A stretch of 64,000 nt of DNA from JAEUQQ01 sp963697285 (GTDB taxonomy: Bacteria > Acidobacteriota > Vicinamibacteria > Vicinamibacterales > JAFNAJ01): NCBI GenBank assembly GCA_963697285.1, contig CAVONI010000012.1, positions 1,240,001-1,304,000 of the forward strand, given 5' to 3'. Both the position numbers and the translations under genes were made by a program. The notes beneath the pieces were generated by a model. The model did no database searches, was not told the DNA's origin, and worked only from the letters and a program-made list of their open reading frames with translations. Shown piece by piece: positions 53,672 through 62,091 of this stretch (its first letter is position 1; each line of letters starts with the position of its first letter).

Positions 53672-54920
53672 TGGAGACTCCGTAGTAGGGAAGATCCTTC
53701 AGGCGCAGCACGCCGTTCGCCGCGCCGGCGCCGATGATGCGCTTCGCACGCAGGAACGACTGCGCGCGGTACTCGCTGTAGTCGGGATCGGCCGGCGCGA
53801 GGCTGTTGACGCGCACGTCACCCGAGGCGTGGATGAAGCGCGCGCCGCCGAGCGAGATCGCGACGTGCGTCACCCGCTCCCTGCGCTGCGTCGTCGCGCG
53901 CGTGCCGAAGTACAGCAGGTCACCTGGCCGCAGGTCGATGCCGCCTGACGTGTCGATGAGTTCACCGACGTCCACCTGCTGGCTCGCATCGCGCGGCAGC
54001 AGCACGCCGTTGAGGAAGAACACCGTCTTCGTGAACCCCGAGCAGTCCATGCCCTTCACCGACGTGCCGCCCCACAGGTAGGGCACGCCGACGAAGCGCT
54101 TCGCCGTGGCGACGATGGTCTCGGGCGTGTCGCGCGCGGCGGCCAGCCACGAGGTGTACCGCTGCGCCATCGCGTGGGGCACGACCGCCGTGCGGCCGTC
54201 GGGATACTCCACGCGATAGAACTCCCACGGCGTAGACGAAGTTGCTGGCCGGCTCGGCGTTGACTCGCCCGTGAACGCGAGCAAGTCGCCGGCGACGACA
54301 TCGCTTACGATCGGCGACGCTGGACCCTCGCCCTGCCGCACGAACGCCGCCTCGGTGGTGACGATGATCTTCGGCCGCAGCGACCACCGGGCGAACTCCG
54401 CGGGCGTCATCATGACCACCACGTCCTCGGTCCATCCGAGGTAGCGGTCAGGCGTCTGGACGAAGTACCAGCCCTTGTCCTTCTTGAGGATGTTGAGCGG
54501 CGTGCCGAGCAGGGCCTGCGTGGCCATCTCGGCGGCGTGGGCGGGCTTCGTGCGGATGTTGGCGACGCTCACGCTGACGACGCCGAAAATCCTGTCGCCG
54601 AGATCGGGGTGCGGCAGCGCCTGGAGCTGGTCGTCGAACGTGTAGCGCGGATCCTTCGAGAGCAACGCGAGCAGCTCCTTCTTCATGGCGGCGGAGTGGA
54701 TCTCGCCGGTGAGGGTGACCTTCGTCCCCGTGACCTCGGGACGCACATCGAAGACGGCCGTGCGGCTGTCGGGCGCGAGCGCGAGGCGCGCGGCGTCGAG
54801 GAGCGTGGTGAGCGCGTCGGGCTGGGCGGCCTGGGCGAACGCGACGTGAGACGAGAGGATGAAGAGAACGAGGAAGACGGCACCGCGTGACGCAGCGCGC
54901 AGCCGGCACGGAGCAGGCAT
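53664..54920 (-). CDS. Exported NlpC/P60 peptidase (YkfC-like)
   Basis: A 418-residue secreted peptidase. Signal peptide SRGAVFLVLFILSSHVAFAQA; a first region with a short BON-like strand pattern; SH3-type repeats around residues 110-260 (ANIRTKPAHAAEMATQALLGTPL, FVQTPDRYLGWTEDVV, FYRVEYPDGRTAVV); and a C-terminal NlpC/P60 domain with Cys293 in KGMDCSGFT and His352 in VTHVAISLGG. YkfC-like enzymes cut gamma-D-Glu-diaminopimelate/lysine bonds, releasing L-Ala-D-Glu for the epimerase encoded immediately downstream. ATG 54920 has AAGGA upstream. A broken copy of its 3' end lies at 50533. Confidence 0.9.
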   Translation of the reverse strand: MPAPCRLRAASRGAVFLVLFILSSHVAFAQAAQPDALTTLLDAARLALAPDSRTAVFDVRPEVTGTKVTLTGEIHSAAMKKELLALLSKDPRYTFDDQLQALPHPDLGDRIFGVVSVSVANIRTKPAHAAEMATQALLGTPLNILKKDKGWYFVQTPDRYLGWTEDVVVMMTPAEFARWSLRPKIIVTTEAAFVRQGEGPASPIVSDVVAGDLLAFTGESTPSRPATSSTPWEFYRVEYPDGRTAVVPHAMAQRYTSWLAAARDTPETIVATAKRFVGVPYLWGGTSVKGMDCSGFTKTVFFLNGVLLPRDASQQVDVGELIDTSGGIDLRPGDLLYFGTRATTQRRERVTHVAISLGGARFIHASGDVRVNSLAPADPDYSEYRAQSFLRAKRIIGAGAANGVLRLKDLPYYGVSND

Positions 54921-55158
54921 TGCAGGTTCCTTTCAGCGGCGAACGGTGCGGGCGAGCCAGACGTGTGTCCACGGGGCCGGCACGGGATGGAATTCTACTC
55001 CCGCTGTCGTGCTGCACGCGCGTCGCGGGCCGCAGCGCCGGACGAGGATCCCCGCGGCCGCCCCGGATGCGGCCGGCTCGACGTTGTCGCTTCCGGCCCT
55101 GAAAAAGACGTGCGTTCGTCAGACATCCGCCAGCGTGCGTCATGTGACTACCCGGCTT

Positions 55159-55682
55159 ATGTGGGAAATCGTCACTGTCGGCGCCTTGCTCGCCTATACG
55201 GCAGCCGGAAACTTCAGTGCTGCGGCGGCAACTACCTGGCCAACAATCTCAACGACGGCGACATCGGCACCGGCGTGCTCAGCGACGGCCTGTATGCCAT
55301 TCCTTTTGCCGGTGCCAGCTCGCTGACGCTCAATTTCGGCAGCACGAAGGTGCTGGGCTCGATCCCCATCTACAACGGTTACAGCAATCGCGACAACGGC
55401 ACCTACACGCTGAAGGATGGCGCAGGCACGGTGCTGGGTGCCTGGACGATCGCGACGGTCCCGGGCGCGGGCGGAGGCACCAACGACGGCGTCGATTCGC
55501 TCTGGCTCAGGTTCCTGACGCCGGTGACGACCGACAAGCTGGTCTTCAACACCACCTCAGCGGAAAACAGCACGAACAGCTACCGCGAAATCCAGGTCTT
55601 CGGCGTTCCTGAGCCAACAAGCCTGGCGCTGGTCGGCCTGGCCCTGGCCGGAGTCGGTGTCAGCCGCCGTCGGCGGCGGTAG
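55159..55682 (+). pseudogene. PEP-CTERM protein, N-terminal frameshift
   Basis: Repaired, a protein of about 175 residues: ATG 55159 gives a signal-like segment (VTVGALLAYTAAGNFSA) in one frame; the body (GGNYLANNLNDGDIGTG, LTLNFGSTKVLGSIPIYNGY, DGVDSLWLRF) and the tag VPEPTSLALVGLALAGVGVSRRRRR are in another. One missing base near 55223 would reconcile them. The body resembles a discoidin-like (F5/8 type C) fold, with the SYREIQVFG ending typical of such domains in PEP-CTERM proteins. The body frame alone stays open upstream to 54963 but with no signal peptide. Confidence 0.65.
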
Positions 55683-55718
55683 CCAACACAGGCAGGGGAC
55701 GCAGGCCTGATCCGCAAA

Positions 55719-55751
55719 GGGCCGCACTGGGGTGCGGCCCCTACACCTGGC
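55719..55751. repeat. Copy 4 of the dispersed hairpin repeat
   Basis: GGGCCGCAC-TGGG-GTGCGGCCCC followed by TACACCTGG, 37 bases after the PEP-CTERM stop. It is identical in its core to copy 2. Between copies 4 and 5 is a two-unit CATCCCGATCAGG repeat. Confidence 0.8.
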
Positions 55752-55838
55752 CAACCACCATCCCGATCAGGTGCCATCCCGATCAGGCACCGCCCGGGCG
55801 ACACGACGTCGGGCGTTTGCGGCACGGCGTCACACGAC

Positions 55839-55868
55839 GGGCCGCGCGGGGGCGCGGCCCCTACGGGG
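55839..55868. repeat. Copy 5 of the dispersed hairpin repeat
   Basis: GGGCCGCGC-GGG-GGCGCGGCCCC followed by TACGGGG. The TAG stop of the creatininase-family gene lies within its right edge. Copies 4 and 5 together fill the space between two convergent genes. Confidence 0.75.
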
Positions 55869-56736
55869 CGATCGATTTCCTGATCGCCTCGACCGTCCGG
55901 TCGGCGTGGAAGTCGATGATGCGCTTGCCGAGCGCGATGGTCTTTTCCAGCGGGTTGAGGTCGACGCCGTTGATCGAGAACTTGCCCTTCGCGATCCGCT
56001 GCTTCGCGCGGATCAGGGTGGGATCGACGGTCGCGATGACGGCCTCGATGGCCACCTCGTCGTGGAGCGCCTCGTCGACCTCGCGGATGCCCTGGCTCTC
56101 GAGCCACTTCGTCAGGGCCATGTTGTCGTAGTACTCGGCGATGTAGTGGACGCGGGCCTTCTTCCCCACCCACCGCTCGTTCAGTTCGGCCGCGACTTCC
56201 TTCATCCCGGCCTGGTTGCCGCCGCTGTCGCCGATCATGACGATGTTCTGGAAGCCGCCCACCTGCAGGCTCGTCGCGATGTCGGCGAGCAGCCGCTTGT
56301 AGGTGTCGGCCTGCATCGAGATGCTGCCGGAGTACCGCATCGCGGCCGTGGGCGGATCGAAGTTGCCCTCGGGCACGAACGGGACGACCGGGGCCACCAG
56401 CGCGTTGCCCAGCTTGCGCGCGATGGCCTCGGCGGTCGCCCTCACCACGTAGTTGTGCTTCCCCATCGCCAGGTACGGTCCGTTCATCTCGACGCCGCCG
56501 GTCGCGATGATGGCGGTCGTCTTCCCCGCGCGCATCGCGTCGCGCACTTCCATCCAGGTCAGCTCCTCGATGAACACCGAGTCGTGCGCGTCGAGGATGC
56601 GGGGCGTGTTGGGATCGGGCGACGTCCCCGACGATCCCGCGCGGGCCACCGGCGGCGTCTGCGCGGCGCCGATCGCCAGGGACACGAAGAACCACACCAC
56701 CGCCAACACGCCGGAGCACGCCCGTTGAGACGACAT
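55861..56736 (-). CDS. Exported creatininase-family protein
   Basis: A 291-residue protein with a signal peptide (ACSGVLAVVWFFVSLAIGAAQ) and the creatininase fold: FIEELTWMEVRDAMRAGKTTAII, then GGVEMNGPYLAMGKHNYV, VPFVPEGNFDPP and IGDSGGNQAGM. Classic creatininase has E-x-H-G and a following Asp as metal ligands; here the sequence is E-M-N-G and K-H-N, so some metal ligands differ, and creatinine itself is unlikely to be the substrate. Start at ATG 56736 follows GAGGTGG closely; ATG 56748 is also in frame. It lies 44 bases downstream of the TonB-receptor gene on the same strand and may process what that receptor imports. Confidence 0.82.
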   Translation of the reverse strand: MSSQRACSGVLAVVWFFVSLAIGAAQTPPVARAGSSGTSPDPNTPRILDAHDSVFIEELTWMEVRDAMRAGKTTAIIATGGVEMNGPYLAMGKHNYVVRATAEAIARKLGNALVAPVVPFVPEGNFDPPTAAMRYSGSISMQADTYKRLLADIATSLQVGGFQNIVMIGDSGGNQAGMKEVAAELNERWVGKKARVHYIAEYYDNMALTKWLESQGIREVDEALHDEVAIEAVIATVDPTLIRAKQRIAKGKFSINGVDLNPLEKTIALGKRIIDFHADRTVEAIRKSIAP

Positions 56737-56779
56737 CGACCACCTCATGTCTGATGAAGAGAACGTCCTGAGCTCGGGA

Positions 56780-59645
56780 TTAGAACGCGAAGCGGAGCCC
56801 CCACTGAATCTGTCGTGCGTCGTACGCCGAGTTCCGGATCAGGAACGACGACGAGATGATGTTCCCGTTCACGGTCGACGAGGAGTAGTTGGTGCGGTTC
56901 AGGACGTTGTACCCCTCCATGAACAGCTGGAACTGCCGGTCGCCGCCGACGGCAATCGACTTCGTGAGGCGCATGTCGAGCGTGACGTACGGGTTCAGCT
57001 CGAACAGCGAGGCATCGACCGGCGGGAGGTTTCGCGTCGCCCGCAAGGCGTTGATGATGGTCCGCGCTTCTTCGACCTTCGAACGGCCCACCGTGATGTT
57101 GAGGCCCTCGGGGCGATCGTTCTGCGTCTGGCCGTCGCCGTCGATGTCGAACCCGGCCTGCACGTTGTAGGGCGCGCCGCTCAGCGCCTTGAAGATCCCG
57201 CTGACCTCGATGCCCCACGGCAGCGACGTCGACATCGCAAGCGCCAGGTTGTGCCGGGTGTCCTGGCCGCTGTAGCCGGTTTCCTGCGGCGTCCGCATCG
57301 TGCCCATGTAGTTGGCGTAGTGCACGACGCCGTCGAGGTACGTCCGCGACAGCGTGTACGACAGCTGCAGGCTGTTGGCGCCCTTCACGCGCGTGCGCAT
57401 CTGCACCTCGAGGGCGTCGTACCAGCTCTTCGTGTTGTTGCCCCAGACCTTGACGACGGTGAACTGCTTGACCGGCCGCGGATTCGCCGCGCTGATCCGC
57501 CCGGTCGCCGGCAGGTTCTGGTCCATCGACCCCACCTGGTCGTAGCCCGCCGCGTGCACGTAGTCGACGTCGAGCGACGTGTCCTTCCACAACTGCATGC
57601 CCACACCGACCGTCGTCGTCTGCTGGCTCGGGAGGACGTAGTCGTTGGCGAGCAGCGCCAGCGACCGTGCGCCCCCTGCCCTGACCAGCTCCTCGGGCGT
57701 CTTCCCCCCGAGGATCGCGTTGATGTCGGGATAGAGGCGCAGCTTCTCGGGATCCTCGATGCGCACGGCGTTGCTGAGCGTCCCGGCCTGGTCGGATTGC
57801 TGGAAGTACGGCCGGTTGCGCGTGATGTAGAGCCCCCAGCCCGCGCGCGCCACGAGCCGGCCGTTCCCGCGCACGTCCCAGGTGATGCCCAGCCGCGGCT
57901 GCAGGTTGTTCGTGTCGTTCCCGCGATCGGCGCTCGACGAAGTTCTCGATCCCGGCAAACGCCGGATCGGCCAGCAGCGATTCGTAGATCTCCTTCGAGC
58001 GCAGGTCGGTGTCGTAGTCGTACCTCAGGCCCAGGTTCAGGCGCACGCGGTCGGCGACGCGCCAGTTGTCCTGCGCGTACAGGGCCAGCTGATACGACGA
58101 GAACGGGAAGTTGCCGGGCGACTGGATGACGAGCGAGATCGGCCAGGTCGCCCTGACGTTCGGATCGAAGGGCAGGTCGGTCGTGAAGGCGAACTGCCCG
58201 CTCTCGTTCGCATGCGACTCGTAGGTCGAGGTCGAGTAGCCAAGCTCTCCGCCGAACTTCAGGTCGTGCCGCGACTTGGTCAGGAACAACGTGTCGTTCA
58301 TCCAGAAGTGCTTGCGCGGGAACTGCTGCGGCCACGTGGCGGGCTGGCCCGTCGTCACCGACGGCCGGATGATGGCCGAGTCGCGGCTGTAGACGTCGGT
58401 CCCGACGTTCTGCGTCATGTAGTGGATGCGCGCGCTGTTCACGAGCGCATTCGAGAAGATCGCGGTGCTCTCGGCGATGATGCTGTGGGTGCGGCTCCAG
58501 TCGTCGCCCTGCTGCGTGTCAGACGAGGGGTTGCCCGAGCGCAGGATGAACTGGTTGTCGTACGCGTACCGCGCCATCATCGACACCTTGCTGGTCAACT
58601 GGTGATCGAGCTTGGCGATGGCCAGGTGGTTGGTCCGCCCCGACGGAAACGTGCCGTTCTCGCGCGTCGCGAAGGGATTGGTCGCCGGCAGCGCGATGAT
58701 CTTGAAGTTGTTGACGTCGTTGTACTCGTAGCTCCCGAAGTAGTGCGTGCGGTTGACCACGACGGGGCCGCCAATCGTGCCGCCCCCGCGGAACTGCTGG
58801 TACTCCGGCTTGGTCTTGGCGAACGAGTTCTTGGCGTTGAGCGCGTCGTCGCGGCCGAAGTAGTAGGCCGAGCCGTCGAGGTTGTTCGTCCCCGACTTCG
58901 AGATGACGGTGACCACCGCCGACAGCGCGTTGCCGTACTGCGCGTCGAACTGGTTGCGGAAGACCTTGAACTCCTGCACGGCGTCCTGCGACATGTTGAT
59001 CGTCGGCACGCCCTGGATGACATCGTCGATGTCGCCGCCGTCGATGATCGTGGTGAACGAGTTGCGCTGGTCGGCGGCGCCGCCGAACTTCGTGGTGGCG
59101 AAGCGGCTCGGCCGCTGGTCGGGAGCGGCGCTCGGCAGCAGTTGCGCCAGCGTCACGAAGTTCCGCTCGAGCACGGGCAGCGACGCGATCTGTTCGCCGA
59201 CGATGGCGGCCGAGGGCTGCGACCTGGCCACCTCGACGAGCGGGACGGCCCCCGACACGGTCACGTCTTCTTTCACGCCGCCCACGCCGAGCCGGAAGTC
59301 GATCGTCGCCTCGGCGCCGATGGTCAGGGTGATCTCCCGCGCCTCGGGCGTGAAGCCCGGCAGGTCGGCGACGACCTTGTAGCGGCCTGGCTGCAGGGCC
59401 ACCGCCCGGTACTTGCCCTCGGCATCGGTCACCGGCACCTGCTGTGTGCCGGTGGCGATGTTGGTGACCGTGACGGTGACGCCGGGCAGCATGCCGCCGC
59501 TCTGATCCGACACGACGCCCGACAGGTTGGCGGCCGATGTCTGTGCCCCGGCGGGCGTGCGCGCGATCAACAGGACGATGAGCGACAGGACGATGCAGCC
59601 TGCCCTCGACACTCGTGAGACAGGATCGATGATTGCGGGGCGCAT
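56780..59645 (-). pseudogene. TonB-dependent receptor (Oar-like, carboxypeptidase-regulatory N-domain), one frameshift
   Basis: An outer-membrane receptor of about 955 residues. After the signal peptide comes a carboxypeptidase-regulatory-like domain (NLSGVVSDQSGGMLPGVTVTVTN), then a plug (QIASLPVLERNFVTLAQLLP, FTTIIDGGDIDD) and a 22-strand barrel ending QIQWGLRFAF with terminal Phe. The frame holds to about 57945 (FAGIENFV); the continuation DRGNDTNNLQPRLGITWDV is in the next frame. One surplus base explains it. ATG 59645 with GGAGGT upstream is the natural start. Such receptors take up oligosaccharides or peptides with TonB. Because both halves are fully conserved the gene may in truth be intact. 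Confidence 0.85.
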
Positions 59646-60173
59646 GGAGACCTCCAGGGAATCTCGGGTGACCGGGCGGCTTCGCCGAGATGTGGTGCCG
59701 GATCGCAACACGAGGCGATTGGACGGAAGGTTGGTCCCGGGTCGAACAGATTGGCAACGAACACGGGGATTATGACCTCGGCCGTCGCCTTGTCAAGGGA
59801 CGGCCGCGTCGTCGGTCGCCCGCATGACCTGTCCGGGCCGCGCCCTTCGGCAAGCTCAGGGCCGCGCCCTTCGGCGAGTTCAGGGCCGCGCGGGGGCGCG
59901 GCCCCTACACCTGGTAACCATTGGGTGGCGGCGCGCCGGCAACCGGCCAATCCATTGGCCACCTCGGCTTGAAAGCTAGCCTCATCTGTAGCAGTGAAAA
60001 AACGCGTGATTGCGACGGAAAATCGACCGCCGCCAGGCGGGAGGTCTCAAACCGGCCAAATCCATTTGTCGCCCTCGTGTCGGATTTTCGTCTCCGCTCT
60101 GGGGGTACTCATGGCCCTTCTCGTGCATTCCTCGCGCGTGGGTAATGTCACCCCATCGCCCCCTGTGAGCCTC
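59646..60173. other. Intergenic region between divergent TonB-receptor and S8 protease genes
   Basis: About 530 bases. It contains the multi-copy repeat block at 59831-59916 and, downstream, the sequence CGCCGCCAGGCGGGAGG, which is palindromic in part. It should hold promoters for both genes. The S8 frame itself is open from 59994, so part of it could be coding if an upstream start is used. Confidence 0.4.
59831..59916. repeat. Copy 6: compound block of the dispersed hairpin repeat
   Basis: GGGCCGCGCCCTTCGGC occurs twice in tandem (separated by AAGCTCA / GAGTTCA) and then the full hairpin GGGCCGCGC-GGG-GGCGCGGCCCC with CTACACCTGG follows. The half-units suggest repeated insertion or slippage of the same element. 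Confidence 0.8.
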
Positions 60174-61931
60174 ATGTCTACGTTCGATCCCTCCGCTCAC
60201 GTGCCGGTCTCACGACGCGCCGTTGTCACGGTGCGCGTGCTCTCGCTGGTGCTCGCCGCCATCGTCCTCTTCACGCAGCTTGCGGCCGCAGGTCCGCATC
60301 GCGCCCGTCTCGCGTCGAACACCGCGCGGTTCCTGAAGCAGGGCGCCGGCGCGGCCACCGTGATCGTGCCGGGCACCGACGCGCAGATCGACAGCGTCGC
60401 CCGCACGCACGGGCTCGTGATCGACAAGCGCCTCGCGGGCGCCGCCGTCTTCACCGTCACCCCCGACCAGCTCGCGGCGCTGAGCGCCGACGCGAACGTC
60501 GCCACCATCGCCAACGACGATGTGGTGAGCGCCTCGTCTGGGGTGACCGACGAGACCGTGGGCGCCGACCAGGTGCGTGCGGGGATTGCGGCGATCGGGA
60601 CGCCGACCGGGAAGCTCGTGGGCGTGGCGCTGATCGACTCCGGCGTGGCGCCGCACGGCGACCTGCGCGGCAGCGTGGTGGCGTGCGTCGACTTCGTGCG
60701 GGGCACGCGGCAGTGCGGCGACCCCTACGGGCACGGGACGCACCTGGCGGGGATCATCAGCGGCAAGGGCTCGACGCGCGGCATCGCGCCCGACGCGCAC
60801 ATCGTGTCGCTGCGCGTGCTGGATGGCGAGGGCAGCGGGACGACCAGCGACGTGATCGCGGCGATCGACTGGGCCGTGAAGAACCGCCAGCTGTATGCGC
60901 TGCGGGTCATCAACCTCTCGCTGGGCCATGCGGCGACGCAGTCGGCCTACGACGATCCGCTGGCGCTGGCCGTCGAGCGGGCCGTGCGTGCGGGGCTGGT
61001 GGTGGTGACGTCGGCGGGCAACATGGGCAAGACGCCGGATGGGCGCCCGGTGCTTGGCGCCGTGTCGTCGCCGGGGACGTCGCCGTCGGCGCTGACCGTG
61101 GGCGCGGTGAACGCGAAGGGCACGCCGCAGCGGTCAGACGACGTGATGGCGACGTACAGCTCGCGTGGGCCGACGTACAAGGACGGGCTGTTGAAGCCCG
61201 ACGTGGTGGCGCCGGGCAACAAGATCGTCTCGACCGCGTCGGCGGGGTCGTCGGTGTTCGTGAAGTACCCGTCGCTGGTGACGACGGGCGGTGGCGGCGT
61301 CTACATGAACCTGTCGGGGACGAGCCAGTCGGCGGCGGTGGTGTCGGGCGTGGCGGCGCTGATGATCGAGGCGAACCCGCGGCTGCGTCCGCAGCAGGTG
61401 AAGTGGGCGTTGCAGGTGACGTCGAGCAAGGTGGCGGGCGCCGGGCTGATCGAGCAGGGCGCCGGCGAGGTGAACGCCCTGGCGGCGACGCTGCTGGCGG
61501 GCCAGCGTGCGGTGCAGTTGCCGGCGACGACCATCGCGGGCGAGAGCGTGAAGCCGTCGGGGATTGCCTGGAACGCGAAGGCGACGAGCACGTCAGACGC
61601 GAACACCCTGATCTGGGGCGACACCCTCATCTGGGGCGACACCCTCATCTGGGGCGACACCCTCATCTGGGGCGACACCCTCATCTGGGGCGACACCCTC
61701 ATCTGGGGCGACACCCTCATCTGGGGCGACACCCTCATCTGGGGCGACACCCTCATCTGGGGCGACACCCTCATCTGGGGCGACACCCTCATCTGGGGCG
61801 ACACCCTCATCTGGGGCGACACCCTCATCTGGGGCGACACCCTCATCTGGGGCGACACCCTCATCTGGGGCGATACCCTCATCTGGGGCGACACCCTCAT
61901 CTGGGGCGATACGCTCATCTGGGGGGACTAA
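60174..61931 (+). CDS. Exported S8 subtilisin-like protease with 18 C-terminal TLIWGD repeats
   Basis: A 585-residue secreted subtilase. N-terminal signal (SRRAVVTVRVLSLVLAAIVLF), an inhibitor-I9-like propeptide (ATVIVPGTDAQIDSVARTHG), and the catalytic triad Asp155 (ALIDSGV), His190 (GHGTHLAGI) and Ser384 (SGTSQSAAV), with the oxyanion Asn in TSAGNMG. The last 108 residues are 18 units of TLIWGD in perfect series, ending at the stop codon. ATG 60174 puts the signal peptide near the N-terminus; ATG 60111 has a better GGGGG ribosome site and would add 21 residues, so the start is uncertain. The repeats might be a surface-binding or amyloid-like tail. It is followed by a sigma-54-type regulator gene. 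Confidence 0.9.
   Translation: MSTFDPSAHVPVSRRAVVTVRVLSLVLAAIVLFTQLAAAGPHRARLASNTARFLKQGAGAATVIVPGTDAQIDSVARTHGLVIDKRLAGAAVFTVTPDQLAALSADANVATIANDDVVSASSGVTDETVGADQVRAGIAAIGTPTGKLVGVALIDSGVAPHGDLRGSVVACVDFVRGTRQCGDPYGHGTHLAGIISGKGSTRGIAPDAHIVSLRVLDGEGSGTTSDVIAAIDWAVKNRQLYALRVINLSLGHAATQSAYDDPLALAVERAVRAGLVVVTSAGNMGKTPDGRPVLGAVSSPGTSPSALTVGAVNAKGTPQRSDDVMATYSSRGPTYKDGLLKPDVVAPGNKIVSTASAGSSVFVKYPSLVTTGGGGVYMNLSGTSQSAAVVSGVAALMIEANPRLRPQQVKWALQVTSSKVAGAGLIEQGAGEVNALAATLLAGQRAVQLPATTIAGESVKPSGIAWNAKATSTSDANTLIWGDTLIWGDTLIWGDTLIWGDTLIWGDTLIWGDTLIWGDTLIWGDTLIWGDTLIWGDTLIWGDTLIWGDTLIWGDTLIWGDTLIWGDTLIWGDTLIWGDTLIWGD
61605..61928 (+). repeat. Eighteen-unit 18-base tandem array inside the S8 protease gene
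   Basis: The unit ACCCTCATCTGGGGCGAC repeats 18 times over 324 bases without interruption. Only single-base variants are seen, at synonymous positions in the first unit and in the last few units. The unit length is a multiple of three, so copy-number changes never shift the frame. Confidence 0.95.
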
Positions 61932-62091
61932 GGGCGATAGGATGGCTCGTCTCTGCGTTGCGTTCTTCACGAACCAAGGTCGCCCGTCGTGCTGTCGGAG
62001 GCGTCGGGACCAGAGCCCTTGTCGCCCCCCCAGGGTACCGGTCGATCCGGAGTCCCCCCTGCCGTTCCTGCATCTCGCCTGATAACTTCCG
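61932..62091. other. 160-base gap, nothing recognised
   Basis: Short region between the protease stop and the regulator start on the same strand. A seven-base C run (CCCCCCC) is present near 62026. No promoter or terminator is clear. Confidence 0.35.

Noticed and set aside
59994..60170. Riboswitch (c-di-GMP type) upstream of the S8 protease
   Set aside because: Some small palindromes and A-rich loops are present, but no conserved aptamer core could be matched by eye.
61605..61928. Possible CRISPR or recombination-site array
   Set aside because: The array is contiguous, in frame and translated as the protease tail; there are no spacers.
61301..61970. Minus-strand frames with regular VSPQMR and PDEGVA repeats
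   Set aside because: They are merely the other reading frames of the 18-base TLIWGD array and have no independent start or domain.
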